Positions 19,163-28,010 are shown, counted from the stretch's first letter. The stretch: 64,000 bases of DNA from Paraburkholderia metrosideri (GCF_904848625.1 NZ_CAJHCP010000007.1:124001-188000); one strand, 5' to 3'. Notes: generated by a model not told the origin, from the sequence alone. Numbers and translations are program-made.

Positions 19163-20791
19163 TTACTTGACGCTCACGCCGTCAAAGCGTGCATAGCCAA
19201 GCGGCTCGATGCGCATGTCGACCACCTTCTTGCTGACCGGCTGATATACCGTCGAGTGAGCAATCGGCGAGAACGGCAGTTGCTGAGCGAAAATCTGCTG
19301 CGCTTCGATGTAAGCCTTCGTGCGTGCAGCCACGTCGGACGTCACACGGCCCTTCTGGATCAGATCGTCGAACGGCTTGTAGCACCACTTCGAGAAGTTG
19401 TTGCCGTTCACCGCTTCGCAACCAAGCAGCGTGCCGAGCCAGTTGTCCGGATCGCCGTTGTCGCCGGTCCAGCCGATCAGCATTGCATCGTCTTCACCAG
19501 CGTGAGCGCGTTTGATGTACTCACCCCATTCGTACGTGACGATCTTCGCCTTCACGCCGATCTTGGCCCAGTCGGCCTGGATCATTTCCGCCATCAGACG
19601 GGCGTTCGGGTTGTACGCGCGTTGCACCGGCATCGCCCACAGGGTGATGTCGAAGCCGTTCGGAAAACCGGCCTTCGCGAGCAGGTCCTTGGCTTTGGCC
19701 GAATCGTACGGCGCGGCCTTCAGGTCCTTGTAGAACGACCATTGGGTCGGCGGCATCGGGTTGGTGGCGAGCTGGCCTGCGCCCTGGTACACCGATTCGA
19801 TGATCGCCTTCTTGTTGATCGCCATGTCGAGGGCCTGACGCACTTCGACCTTGTCCACCGGCTTGTGCGTCACGTTGTACGCGAGGTAGCCGAGGTTGAA
19901 GCCCGGTTGCGACGGCATGTCGATGTTCGCTTCAGCCTTCAGCGGTGCGATGTCGGCGGGACGCGGATAGCTCATCACCTGGCATTCGTCGCGCTTGATC
20001 TTCTGCACGCGCACGCCGGCGTCCGGCGTGATCGAGAAGATCAGCTTCGAGATCTTCACTGCGTTCGGCTTCCAGTAAGTCGGATTGCCGTCGAAGCGGA
20101 TCGTCGCGTCTTTCGTGTAGCTGCGGAAAATGAACGGACCTGTGCCGACCGGGAACTGATTGATGTCCGACGCCTTGCCGGCCTTCAACAGTTGGTCCGC
20201 ATATTCCGCCGACAGCACCGACGCATATTCCATCGCCAGATTCTGGATGAACGGCGCGTTGACTTCCTTCAGCGTGAACTTGACCGTGTACGGATCGACC
20301 TTTTCGACGCTGGTGATCAGCTTGTCGAGGCCCATGTCGGTGAAGTACGGGAACTGCACCGGATACGCCTTACGGAACGGCTGGTTCGGGTCCAGCATGC
20401 GCTGGAACGAGAACACGACGTCGTCCGCGTTGAAATCGCGGGTCGGCTTGAAGAACGACGTGGTCTGGAACTTCACGCCATGACGCAGATGGAACGTGTA
20501 GGTCTTGCCATCTTCCGACACATCCCACTTCTCGGCGAGACCGGGTTCAACTTTCGTACCGCCGCGCTCGAATTCGACGAGACGGTTATAAACGGTGAAC
20601 GTGTTGGCCGTGAAGTCGACACCCGTCGTGTATTGGGCCGGATCGAAACCCGCAGGGCTGCCTTCTGAGCAGTAGACGAGGGTCTTGTTCGGGATCTCGG
20701 CGCGCGCGCTGTTCGCGCCCACCAGCGATGCCGCTGCAGCGGCGACGAGCGTCGTAACACGCACGGCGCGCAACAGATTGTTTTGCTTCAT
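19163..20791 (-). CDS. dppA: Periplasmic dipeptide-binding protein DppA (copy 1, proximal to dppB)
   Basis: A 542-residue family 5 solute-binding protein with a signal peptide ending near residue 31 (NSARA before EIPNK). The mature part begins KTLVYCSEGSPAGFDPAQYTT, typical of DppA, and contains the internal Cys pair around DECQVMSYPRP. It captures di/tripeptides, and in E. coli also haem, for the DppBCDF channel. It is very similar over its whole length to the second copy upstream. Codon use is strongly GC-ending, like the rest of the operon. Confidence 0.93.
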   Translation of the reverse strand: MKQNNLLRAVRVTTLVAAAAASLVGANSARAEIPNKTLVYCSEGSPAGFDPAQYTTGVDFTANTFTVYNRLVEFERGGTKVEPGLAEKWDVSEDGKTYTFHLRHGVKFQTTSFFKPTRDFNADDVVFSFQRMLDPNQPFRKAYPVQFPYFTDMGLDKLITSVEKVDPYTVKFTLKEVNAPFIQNLAMEYASVLSAEYADQLLKAGKASDINQFPVGTGPFIFRSYTKDATIRFDGNPTYWKPNAVKISKLIFSITPDAGVRVQKIKRDECQVMSYPRPADIAPLKAEANIDMPSQPGFNLGYLAYNVTHKPVDKVEVRQALDMAINKKAIIESVYQGAGQLATNPMPPTQWSFYKDLKAAPYDSAKAKDLLAKAGFPNGFDITLWAMPVQRAYNPNARLMAEMIQADWAKIGVKAKIVTYEWGEYIKRAHAGEDDAMLIGWTGDNGDPDNWLGTLLGCEAVNGNNFSKWCYKPFDDLIQKGRVTSDVAARTKAYIEAQQIFAQQLPFSPIAHSTVYQPVSKKVVDMRIEPLGYARFDGVSVK

Positions 20792-20915
20792 GTTTCCTCC
20801 AGGTTCAAGGCTGGCTCCCGCCAGCGTAGCGCGATCTTACTTGAGCTTGGCTCGCAGCAACAAGCGGAGGAAATTACCCGTGTTGACGATAGGAAACACT
20901 TAAGGCATAAGGGCG

Positions 20916-20949
20916 ACCGCATGGGCCGGCGAGGGCCGGCCCATGCGGT
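20916..20949. terminator. Very strong 15-bp hairpin between the two dppA genes
   Basis: A perfect 15-bp inverted repeat (20916-20930 with 20935-20949) and a 4-base loop lies 40 bases after the upstream dppA stop. There is no T tract on the minus strand, so it is better read as a 3' protecting hairpin or a partial attenuator than as a full terminator. Confidence 0.6.
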
Positions 20950-20988
20950 TCTAGCGCGCAGCAGACGCAATAATGCGTGCTGCTGCGG

Positions 20989-22632
20989 CTATTTCAGACC
21001 AACCTCCAGAAATTGGGTCGGTCCGAACGGGTCGACCTTGAAACCAGTGACGTTCTTACTGATTGGCTGATACACCGTGGAATGAGCGATCGGCGTGAAT
21101 GGCACCTGATCTTTGAAAATCTCCTGGGCTTCCGTATAAGCCTTGGTGCGTTCGGCCATATCGGTCGTGCCACGGCCTTTTCTGATCAGATCGTCGTAAG
21201 GCTTGTAGCACCATTTGGAAAAGTTACTGCCATTTACCGCGTCGCAGCCGAGCAATACGCCCAGCCAGTTATCGGGATCGCCATAATCGCCGGTCCAGCC
21301 AATCAGCATCGCCTGATGCTCGCCGGCATGGGCGCGGCGAATATATTCGCCCCATTCATAGGTGGCGATATTGACCTTCACGCCGATCTTCGCCCAATCA
21401 GCCTGAAGCATTTCCGCCATCAGACGCGCATTCGGGTTATAGGGCCGTTGAACCGGCATCGCCCACAAAGTGAGTTCGAAGCCATCGGGATAACCCGCCT
21501 GTTTCAGCAGCGCTTTGGCCTTGTCTGTGTCGTACGGGGCGTCCTTCAGATTCTTGTCGTAACCCCATTGGGTCGGCGGCATCGGGTTGGTCGCGGCCTG
21601 GCCCGCGCCTTGATAGACCGAATCGATAATCGCCCTTTTGTTGATCGACATATCGAGCGCGCGGCGCACCAGCACGTTATCGAGCGGCTTTTTGGTCGTG
21701 TTGTACGCGATATAGCCGAGGTTGAAACCCACTTGGCTCGGCATCGCGAGCGATGAATCCGCTTTCACCGTCTGAATATCAGCGGGACGCGGATACGCCA
21801 TCACCTGGCATTCGCCGCGTTTGATTTTCTGCAACCGCACGGCGGGATCGACGGTAATCGCGAAGATCAGTTTGCCGACTTTAACCACGCCGGGCTTCCA
21901 GTAATCGGGATTACCGTCGAAGCGAATCGAATCGTCCTTCGTATAGCTGCGGAAAATGAATGGACCGGTGCCGACCGGATATTGATTGATATCGGCTGCC
22001 TTACCCGCTTTCAGTAACTGATCGGCATATTCCGCCGACAGAATCGACGCAAACGGCATCGCGATCTGTTGCAGAAACGGCGCATCGACTTCTTTTAGCG
22101 TGAAGCGCACCGTGTATGGATCGACCTTCTCGATCTTCGAGATATTCTTCGCGAGTCCCAGATCGTTGAAATACGGAAACGGCACGGAATACGCCTTACG
22201 GAATGGCTGATCCGGATCGAGCATCCGCTGGAACGTAAAAACAACGTCGTCGGCGTTCATTTCACGCGTCGGCTTGAAGAACGACGTGGTCTGGAATTTG
22301 ACGCCGGGGCGTAAGTGGAACGTGTAGGTCAGGCCGTCTGGCGAAACGTCCCACTTTTCGGCGAGGCCCGGCTCGATATCGGTGCTGCCGTGCGCAAACT
22401 CGATCAGCCGGTTGTAGACCGTGTAGGAGCCCGCGCTGAATTCGACGCTAGTGGTGTATTGCGCGGTGTCGAAGCCCGCCGGACTGCCTTCGGAGCAAAA
22501 CACCAGCGTCTTGTCGGGCAGCGTGGCCGCCTGCGTAGGGCCGGACGCCACGGCGCTCATGGCAACCGCAAAGGCGGCAAGAGCGGGCAGGCAGCACTGG
22601 TGAAACGCAAACAGCTTTTGTGACACTGTCAT
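20989..22632 (-). CDS. Periplasmic dipeptide-binding protein DppA (copy 2, distal)
   Basis: A 547-residue family 5 solute-binding protein with a signal peptide (hydrophobic residues about 12-30, cleavage near PTQA). KTLVFCSEGSPAGFDTAQYTT and RGECQVMAYPRP match copy 1 closely. It differs from copy 1 mainly in scattered substitutions and in codon use: more A/T-ending codons than the neighbouring dpp genes. This suggests a diverged duplicate or a transferred paralogue. It probably feeds the same DppBCDF channel with another peptide preference. It is the first gene of the operon, 40 bp from the strong hairpin. Confidence 0.9.
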   Translation of the reverse strand: MTVSQKLFAFHQCCLPALAAFAVAMSAVASGPTQAATLPDKTLVFCSEGSPAGFDTAQYTTSVEFSAGSYTVYNRLIEFAHGSTDIEPGLAEKWDVSPDGLTYTFHLRPGVKFQTTSFFKPTREMNADDVVFTFQRMLDPDQPFRKAYSVPFPYFNDLGLAKNISKIEKVDPYTVRFTLKEVDAPFLQQIAMPFASILSAEYADQLLKAGKAADINQYPVGTGPFIFRSYTKDDSIRFDGNPDYWKPGVVKVGKLIFAITVDPAVRLQKIKRGECQVMAYPRPADIQTVKADSSLAMPSQVGFNLGYIAYNTTKKPLDNVLVRRALDMSINKRAIIDSVYQGAGQAATNPMPPTQWGYDKNLKDAPYDTDKAKALLKQAGYPDGFELTLWAMPVQRPYNPNARLMAEMLQADWAKIGVKVNIATYEWGEYIRRAHAGEHQAMLIGWTGDYGDPDNWLGVLLGCDAVNGSNFSKWCYKPYDDLIRKGRGTTDMAERTKAYTEAQEIFKDQVPFTPIAHSTVYQPISKNVTGFKVDPFGPTQFLEVGLK

Positions 22633-22788
22633 ATCGTCCTCCGCACAGCAGCCGGATCAGCTGCGCTTCGATCATAGACAGCACAAAAATGAGCTTCAAC
22701 AAGGGCTTACCATTTGCTTTCCAACTGAAAGCAGGGTCCGCGCGGTTGCGCCAGTTTGAGGTGGGGAAGGTATTGGGCTGGAAACGGC

Positions 22789-22821
22789 AAAAAAAACCGC
22801 GCGGCCATTGCGGCCGCGCGG
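22789..22821 (-). terminator. Rho-independent terminator after metF
   Basis: On the minus strand a perfect 10-bp GC-rich stem (22821-22812 with 22806-22797, loop of 5) is followed directly by eight U (22796-22789). It lies 35 bp after the metF stop and closes the ahcY-metF operon. The rest of the 223-bp gap to dppA copy 2 holds only promoter-type sequence. Confidence 0.88.
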
Positions 22822-22855
22822 ATTGATCCTCTTCGGGTGATACCGGGCGGCTTGC

Positions 22856-23686
22856 TTACGCGCCCAGCCGTTCGCAAATCGCTTTGGTCGCCGCAGCGCC
22901 GTTCAGCGTATAGAAGTGGACGCCCGGCACTTTGGCGTCGATCAGCCGCTGGCACAGGTCCGTCACCACGTCGAGGCCGAACGCGCGAATCGACTCGCGA
23001 TCGTCGCCGAAACTCTCCAGCCGACGCGCGACCCAGCGCGGCACTTCGGCGCCGCACATTTCCGAGAAGCGCATCAGTTGCGAGAAGTTCGTGATCGGCA
23101 TGATGCCCGGCACGATCGGCACGTCCACGCCGAGCTTGCGCGCGTCGTCGACGAAACGAAAATACGCGTCGGCATTGAAGAAGTACTGCGTGATCGCCGA
23201 ATTCGCGCCGGCCTTCACCTTGCGGGCGAAGTTTTCCAGATCGTGACGCGGCGAGCGCGATTGCGGGTGGTATTCCGGATAACCGGCCACCTCGATCCAG
23301 AACCAGTCGCCGAACTCGGCGCGGATAAAGCTCACCAGTTCCGACGCGTAACGCAGTTCGCCGACTTCGCCCATGCCGGACGGCAGGTCGCCGCGCAGCG
23401 CGACGATGTGGCGAATGCCGTGCGCGCGGTACTCGTTGAGGATCGCGCGCAGGCTGTCCTTCGACGAGCCGATGCACGACAGATGCGGCGCGGCTTCGAC
23501 GCCGCTTTTGGCGAGGTCGACGACGGTATCGAGCGTGCCTTGCTGCGTCGAGCCGCCAGCGCCGAACGTGACGGACACGAACTTGGGCTTGAACGCCGCG
23601 AGTTCCGCACGGGTGGCGCGCAGTTTCTCGACGCCTTCCTGCGTTTTAGGCGGGAAAAATTCGAATGAAAGTTCGATCGGGTTCAT
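22856..23686 (-). CDS. metF: 5,10-methylenetetrahydrofolate reductase MetF
   Basis: A 276-residue FAD enzyme that makes 5-methyl-THF, the methyl donor for methionine synthesis. It starts MNPIELSFEFFPPKT, where the Glu in FEFFPPK is the catalytic acid, and has VSVTFGAGGSTQQGT and HLSCIGSSKDSL in normal order. The ATG at 23686 is chosen because it begins at the conserved N-terminus. It is the last gene of the operon with ahcY and the small membrane protein, linking homocysteine release to its remethylation. Confidence 0.96.
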   Translation of the reverse strand: MNPIELSFEFFPPKTQEGVEKLRATRAELAAFKPKFVSVTFGAGGSTQQGTLDTVVDLAKSGVEAAPHLSCIGSSKDSLRAILNEYRAHGIRHIVALRGDLPSGMGEVGELRYASELVSFIRAEFGDWFWIEVAGYPEYHPQSRSPRHDLENFARKVKAGANSAITQYFFNADAYFRFVDDARKLGVDVPIVPGIMPITNFSQLMRFSEMCGAEVPRWVARRLESFGDDRESIRAFGLDVVTDLCQRLIDAKVPGVHFYTLNGAAATKAICERLGA

Positions 23687-23697
23687 GATCCAGTAGG

Positions 23698-24051
23698 TCA
23701 ACCGAGACTGCGGTTGCCGAAAATGAGCGCGGACAGCAGCCACGAAACGATGCTGTACAGAATCGAGCCGAAGAACGCCGACCAGAAACCCGACACTTCA
23801 AAACCCTTCAGCAGCGACGCGCACAGCCAGAAGCACAGCGCATTGACCACGAGGATGAAAAGTCCGAGCGTGATGATCGTGACGGGCAGCGTCAACAGGA
23901 TCAGCACCGGACGCAGGATCGTATTGATCAACCCGAGCACCACCGCGACGATCAATGCGGTGCCGAAACTGCGGATGTGGATCGACGGAACGAGGTAGGT
24001 GATGATCAGCAGCGCGAGCGCGTTGATCAACCAGGTCAGCAGCACGGTCAT
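23698..24051 (-). CDS. Phage-holin-superfamily IV small membrane protein
   Basis: A 117-residue protein with four hydrophobic helices (about residues 4-21, 28-48, 56-76 and 88-110) and little soluble sequence. It belongs to the mycobacterial-type 4TM holin family by pattern (NTILRPVLILLTLPVTIITLG). Despite the name, there is no phage context: it sits between ahcY (165 bp upstream) and metF (11 bp downstream) and shares their operon. Its role there is unknown. The ATG at 24051 follows GGAGCTTTAC. Confidence 0.85.
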   Translation of the reverse strand: MTVLLTWLINALALLIITYLVPSIHIRSFGTALIVAVVLGLINTILRPVLILLTLPVTIITLGLFILVVNALCFWLCASLLKGFEVSGFWSAFFGSILYSIVSWLLSALIFGNRSLG

Positions 24052-24216
24052 GTAAAGCTCCTTTGGCAGGATGTCCGATAAATAAAAAGGGTGGCCAAAA
24101 GCGCGGGCATGGTGAACAAAGCGGCGCATCGCGCGCCGCCGTGTTCTCAGACTCTCATGCTTTTACAACCGCCGGAATGTCTGGCTCAACTCGTGAGTCG
24201 CGCCAGACAAACGTGC

Positions 24217-25638
24217 TTAGTAGCGATAGTGGTTCGGCTTGAACGGACCGTTCTTGTCCACGCCGATATAGCCAGCCTGCTCGTCCGACAGCACGGTCAG
24301 GTTCGCGCCGATGCGCGCCAGGTGCAGGCGGGCGACCTTCTCGTCCAGATGCTTCGGCAGCACGTACACCTTGTTCTCGTACTTGTCGCCTTGCGTGAAC
24401 AGTTCGATCTGCGCGAGCGTCTGGTTCGTGAACGAGTTCGACATCACGAACGACGGGTGGCCGGTTGCGCAACCCAGGTTCACCAGACGGCCTTCAGCCA
24501 GCAGGATCACGCGCTTGCCGTCCGGGAAAATGATGTGGTCGACTTGCGGCTTGATGTTGTCCCACTGGTACTTGCGGGTCGACGCAATGTCGATTTCCGA
24601 ATCGAAGTGACCGATGTTGCAGACAATCGCGTTGTGGCGCATCGCTGCCATGTGGTCGTGGCCGATCACGTGGAAGTTGCCGGTGGCCGTCACGAAGATG
24701 TCGGCCTTGTCGGCGGCGTATTCCATCGTCACGACGCGGTAGCCTTCCATCGCCGCCTGCAATGCGCAGATCGGATCGATTTCGGTGACCCACACGGTTG
24801 CGCCCAGACCGCGCAGCGATTGCGCGCAGCCCTTGCCCACGTCGCCGTAACCGGCGACCACCGCGATCTTGCCCGCGATCATCACGTCGGTCGCGCGCTT
24901 GATACCGTCGACCAGCGACTCACGGCAGCCATACAGGTTGTCGAACTTCGACTTGGTGACCGAGTCGTTGACGTTGATCGCCGGAAACGGCAGGCGACCT
25001 TCCTTTTCCATCTGATACAGACGGTGCACGCCGGTCGTGGTTTCTTCCGTCACGCCCTGAATGTGCGACAGACGCGTCGAGTACCACGTCGGGTCCGCGT
25101 CGAGGTGCGCAGCGATCGACTTGTACAGCGCGACTTCTTCTTCGTTGGTCGGCTTCGAGATCACCGAGCGGTCTTTCTCAGCCTTCGCGCCGAGGATCAG
25201 CAGCAACGTGGCGTCGCCGCCGTCGTCGAGGATCATGTTGGCGAATTCGCCATTCGGCCATTCGAAAATGCGGTGCGAGAACTCCCAGTATTCGTCGAGC
25301 GACTCGCCCTTGAATGCGAACACCGGCACGCCAGCTTTGGCGATAGCCGCAGCAGCATGATCTTGCGTCGAGAAAATGTTGCACGATGCCCAACGGACGT
25401 CGGCGCCGAGCGCGGTCAGCGTCTCGATCAGCACGCCGGTCTGGATCGTCATGTGCAGCGAACCGGCAACGCGCGCGCCCTTCAGCGGCTGCTGCGCCTT
25501 GTACTCTTCGCGCGTTTGCACGAGGCCGGGCATTTCGGTCTCGGCAATGTTGAGTTCCTTGCGGCCCCAGTCGGCAAGCGACATGTCGGCAACGAGGTAG
25601 TCCTGGGAATTTTTGGAATCGATAACTGCGGCGTTCAT
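24217..25638 (-). CDS. ahcY: S-adenosylhomocysteine hydrolase AhcY
   Basis: A 473-residue enzyme splitting S-adenosylhomocysteine to adenosine and homocysteine, relieving inhibition of methyltransferases. It shows DMSLADWGRKELNIAETEMPGL at the N-terminus (in overlapping pieces), the NAD loop GYGDVGKGCAQ, and the C-terminal GPFKPNHYRY. The GTG at 25641 is also in frame, but the ATG at 25638 stands 5 bases after GGAGG and gives the standard length. Upstream lie an SAH riboswitch and two leader ORFs. Confidence 0.97.
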   Translation of the reverse strand: MNAAVIDSKNSQDYLVADMSLADWGRKELNIAETEMPGLVQTREEYKAQQPLKGARVAGSLHMTIQTGVLIETLTALGADVRWASCNIFSTQDHAAAAIAKAGVPVFAFKGESLDEYWEFSHRIFEWPNGEFANMILDDGGDATLLLILGAKAEKDRSVISKPTNEEEVALYKSIAAHLDADPTWYSTRLSHIQGVTEETTTGVHRLYQMEKEGRLPFPAINVNDSVTKSKFDNLYGCRESLVDGIKRATDVMIAGKIAVVAGYGDVGKGCAQSLRGLGATVWVTEIDPICALQAAMEGYRVVTMEYAADKADIFVTATGNFHVIGHDHMAAMRHNAIVCNIGHFDSEIDIASTRKYQWDNIKPQVDHIIFPDGKRVILLAEGRLVNLGCATGHPSFVMSNSFTNQTLAQIELFTQGDKYENKVYVLPKHLDEKVARLHLARIGANLTVLSDEQAGYIGVDKNGPFKPNHYRY

Positions 25639-25651
25639 CACGCCCTCCTTT

Positions 25652-25723
25652 CTAAGTAGTGACTAGAAATTTGACGTGAGCGCGGTTCGATGCGGTGGTT
25701 GAGAAAGCGCAATGCGCATTCAT
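25652..25723 (-). other. Leader ORF(s) between the SAH riboswitch and ahcY
   Basis: GGAGG at 25731-25727 stands just after the aptamer. Two ATGs follow it: one at 25723 (3-base spacing) opens a 23-codon ORF that stops at 25652; one at 25719 (7-base spacing) opens an 18-codon ORF in another frame that stops at 25663. Either would be translated before ahcY, whose own GGAGG is at 25647-25643. No homology is recognised. They may be chance ORFs, but the ribosome-binding site is as good as that of ahcY. Confidence 0.4.
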
Positions 25724-25738
25724 GGCCCTCCGATTGAA

Positions 25739-25806
25739 GTCTTCGAGCCTGGCGGGCGGCCGGCGAATGCAGATTCGCGGTACCCGTCGCAACGCTCCTC
25801 GAAGAC
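25739..25806 (-). ncRNA. S-adenosylhomocysteine (SAH) riboswitch
   Basis: On the minus strand an 8-bp closing stem P1 (25806-25799 with 25746-25739) encloses TCGAGGAGCG, the conserved core GAGGAGCGTTGC, and CCAGGCTCGA, the signature segments of the SAH riboswitch known from beta- and gammaproteobacteria. It lies about 100 bases upstream of ahcY. Members of this class raise ahcY expression when SAH accumulates. The whole ahcY-holin-metF operon would respond. Confidence 0.9.
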
Positions 25807-25888
25807 GAACCGCGATTGTAGCAAATCGAGATAACTTCAGGGCGTGGGGATCGGATTTTGGGGGCGGTTCCCCCGCCCCTTCGCCGGC

Positions 25889-26647
25889 CTAACTTACCTG
25901 CGCCATGCGCAATTGCATGAAGCCCGCGCGCGCCGTGTCGAGAAATTGCCGTGAGAGCCGGAACGCTTCGTCGACATCGGCGGAATCTGGCGCTTGCAGG
26001 CCCAGCGCAATGCGAAAGTAGCGTTCGGCGTGGATCCCCGCGTGGTAATGCATGCGCACACGTTTCGCATCTTCCAGGCGCGGATTGCCGAAAATTTCGC
26101 GCAGGGTCCACGAAAACGCGCCGTCTTCTCCGCCGATCCGGCGAAACCCGTCGTCCATCGGAAAGCCGCCGAGCGCCGCGAACGCCGCGCGCCGGATGAT
26201 CAGGCTGCTCGGCACGGTATTGCTAAGGGTGGCCGCGTGCGCCGCGAAGTCGGGGTGAGCGGTGAGTTCGACGGGGAAATCCACGTAGTCGACGTCGAGC
26301 CGCACGGATACCGCGGCTGGGTTGTCAGCGATGAACGCGCTTGCCGCGGTCAGCGCGCCGGGCAGATATTCGTCGTCGGCGTCGAGAAACGCGAGCAGTC
26401 CGTGCGACGCATTCAGCGCGCCCCAGTTGCGAGCCCGCGCCGGGCCGCCGTTTTGCGGCATGCGCAGCAGGCTCACGCGCGGGTCGTGGCGGCTGAACTG
26501 GTTCGCGATGTCGACCGAGTGATCGGTTGAACCGTCGTCCACCACCAGAATCTGCGCCGCTTCGGGTTGGATCAGGCAACTTTCAAGCGCACGCCCGAGG
26601 GTCGATGCGCCGTTGTAGCAGGGGATGAGGATAGTGATCGGCGTCAT
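25889..26647 (-). CDS. Family 2 glycosyltransferase
   Basis: A 252-residue GT-A fold transferase. MTPITILIPCYNGAST is a standard GT2 start; the nucleotide-binding VVDDGSTD (DDG at residues 37-39) and FLDADDEY (DADDE at 89-93) provide the metal and sugar-nucleotide contacts. The C-terminal part has FRRIGGEDGAFSW, a plausible catalytic-base and acceptor segment. There is no sugar-operon context, so acceptor and product are unknown. The long open frame upstream is a shadow of lrgB; the ATG at 26647 gives the natural start. Confidence 0.86.
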   Translation of the reverse strand: MTPITILIPCYNGASTLGRALESCLIQPEAAQILVVDDGSTDHSVDIANQFSRHDPRVSLLRMPQNGGPARARNWGALNASHGLLAFLDADDEYLPGALTAASAFIADNPAAVSVRLDVDYVDFPVELTAHPDFAAHAATLSNTVPSSLIIRRAAFAALGGFPMDDGFRRIGGEDGAFSWTLREIFGNPRLEDAKRVRMHYHAGIHAERYFRIALGLQAPDSADVDEAFRLSRQFLDTARAGFMQLRMAQVS

Positions 26648-26784
26648 GGATCGAGCCGTGCGCGCGGCATGCCGTTGTTGGTGGGAGGCCGGCGATAGTA
26701 TCCGGCTTCCGGCCAGGCTCATCCTGAAATCCAGCGCGTTGAAAGCCGCGCCGCGCAGGCGCACTCGTTGCCCGCGCGACGGCT

Positions 26785-27507
26785 TCAGATTGGCAGCAAG
26801 CTCAGCATCGGCGCGAGCAAGACCATCACGACGCCGGCGATCATCATCGTCAGACTGGCGACCACGCCCTCTTCGCTGCCCAACTCGCGCGCCTTCGCGG
26901 TGCCGATGCCATGCGCAGCCGCACCGAACGACGCGCCGCGAGCGAGCCGCGTGCGCAACGGCACGAACCCCAGCACGAGTTCGCCGAACAGCATCCCGCA
27001 GACGCCAGTGGCGATCACGAACAGCGCGGTGAGATCTTTCGGCGCGTGAATCTTGTCGGAGACGGCGAGCGCGAATGGCGTCGACACCGAGCGCGTCATC
27101 AGACTGCGTTGCAGTTCCGGCGACAGATGCAGCAGCTTCGCCAGCATCAACGAGCCGCCAACCCCGACCAGGATCCCCACCGTCACCCCGACGCTGAGCG
27201 AGATCCAGTGCCGCTTCAGCAACGCGCGGTATTCGTAGATCGGCACGGCGAACGCGACGGTGGCCGGGCCGAGCAGCCACATCAGCCAGCGCGTGTCCTC
27301 GAAATAGACGGGATAAGGGATGTGCGCGACCAGCACGATGGCCGCGAGCACGACCGGCACGGCCACCAGCGGCGCGAGCCAAAGCGATTTGACCCGCGCG
27401 TACAGCGCCTTCGACGCGAAATACAGCACGACGGTCAGAACCAGGCAGCCGGCCGCGATCAGACGCGAGGCGTCGTCGGCAAAAAGGGACGCATAGAACT
27501 GGCTCAT
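26785..27507 (-). CDS. lrgB: LrgB family protein
   Basis: A 240-residue membrane protein of the LrgB/CidB group. Several helices are visible, and the conserved RSVSTPFALAVSDKIHA and GAAAHGIGTAKARELG motifs are present. The family pairs with holin-like LrgA and is linked to murein hydrolase control, cell death, or pyruvate/glycolate transport in different organisms; which applies here is not evident. It follows lrgA by 35 bp and both are divergent from a LysR regulator. Confidence 0.92.
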   Translation of the reverse strand: MSQFYASLFADDASRLIAAGCLVLTVVLYFASKALYARVKSLWLAPLVAVPVVLAAIVLVAHIPYPVYFEDTRWLMWLLGPATVAFAVPIYEYRALLKRHWISLSVGVTVGILVGVGGSLMLAKLLHLSPELQRSLMTRSVSTPFALAVSDKIHAPKDLTALFVIATGVCGMLFGELVLGFVPLRTRLARGASFGAAAHGIGTAKARELGSEEGVVASLTMMIAGVVMVLLAPMLSLLPI

Positions 27508-27542
27508 GGGTAGGCTTTCAGCGGAAATAAACCGTGGGACGA

Positions 27543-28010
27543 TCAGACCCGCGCAGCCTGCCGCGCAATCAGTGCGCGGCGCAGCGCAAGGCGTCGCTCG
27601 AGTCGGGCGGCCTGCTCGACCGCGAAGGCCACCGCCACCATCACCATCAGCGTGCCGGCCACGACAACTAGTGCCAGCCGCCAGCCGTCCTCGCGAAACA
27701 GGCCGCCATACTGAACCGCCGCGACCGCTGCCGGAATGAAGAACAGCAACATGTCGGACAGCAACCAATCCGCGCCCGCCTTGATCCAGCGCGGCGCGAC
27801 GCCACCGCAAAACAGCAGCGCAAGCAATACAAGCAGCCCGACCACGCCGCCGGGCACGGGCAAGTGCACCAGACGCACGACGAAATCGGCGGCAAGCCAC
27901 AGACCGGCTATTGCCCCGCTCTGCAACGCGATCCGGGCGACGCGCCCGAGCCTGCTAGCGCGGCCGGTCCGAGCCTGGACAGCGGATGGAGCGAGAACTG
28001 GCGAGGCCAT
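27543..28010 (-). CDS. lrgA: LrgA/CidA holin-like protein
   Basis: A 155-residue membrane protein with four predicted helices from about residue 24 to 130. VPGGVVGLLVLLALLF and SDMLLFFIPAAVAAVQY are the CidA/LrgA signature regions. The N-terminal 22 residues are a polar extension and the C-terminus is Arg-rich (about residues 134-155), longer than in the typical protein. The ATG at 28010 is preferred over the earlier one at 28064 because the earlier part overlaps the regulator promoter region. Confidence 0.88.
   Translation of the reverse strand: MASPVLAPSAVQARTGRASRLGRVARIALQSGAIAGLWLAADFVVRLVHLPVPGGVVGLLVLLALLFCGGVAPRWIKAGADWLLSDMLLFFIPAAVAAVQYGGLFREDGWRLALVVVAGTLMVMVAVAFAVEQAARLERRLALRRALIARQAARV

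Noticed and set aside
23698..24051. Prophage remnant indicated by a holin-family protein
   Set aside because: It is a housekeeping operon member between ahcY and metF; no other phage gene is present.
25639..25641. GTG start for ahcY
   Set aside because: The ATG three bases later has the better distance from GGAGG and yields the standard length.
26648..27382. Extension of the glycosyltransferase frame to 497 codons, suggesting a fusion
   Set aside because: The extra part overlaps lrgB on the same strand in another frame and has shadow composition. The conserved GT2 start MTPITILIPCYNG begins at 26647.
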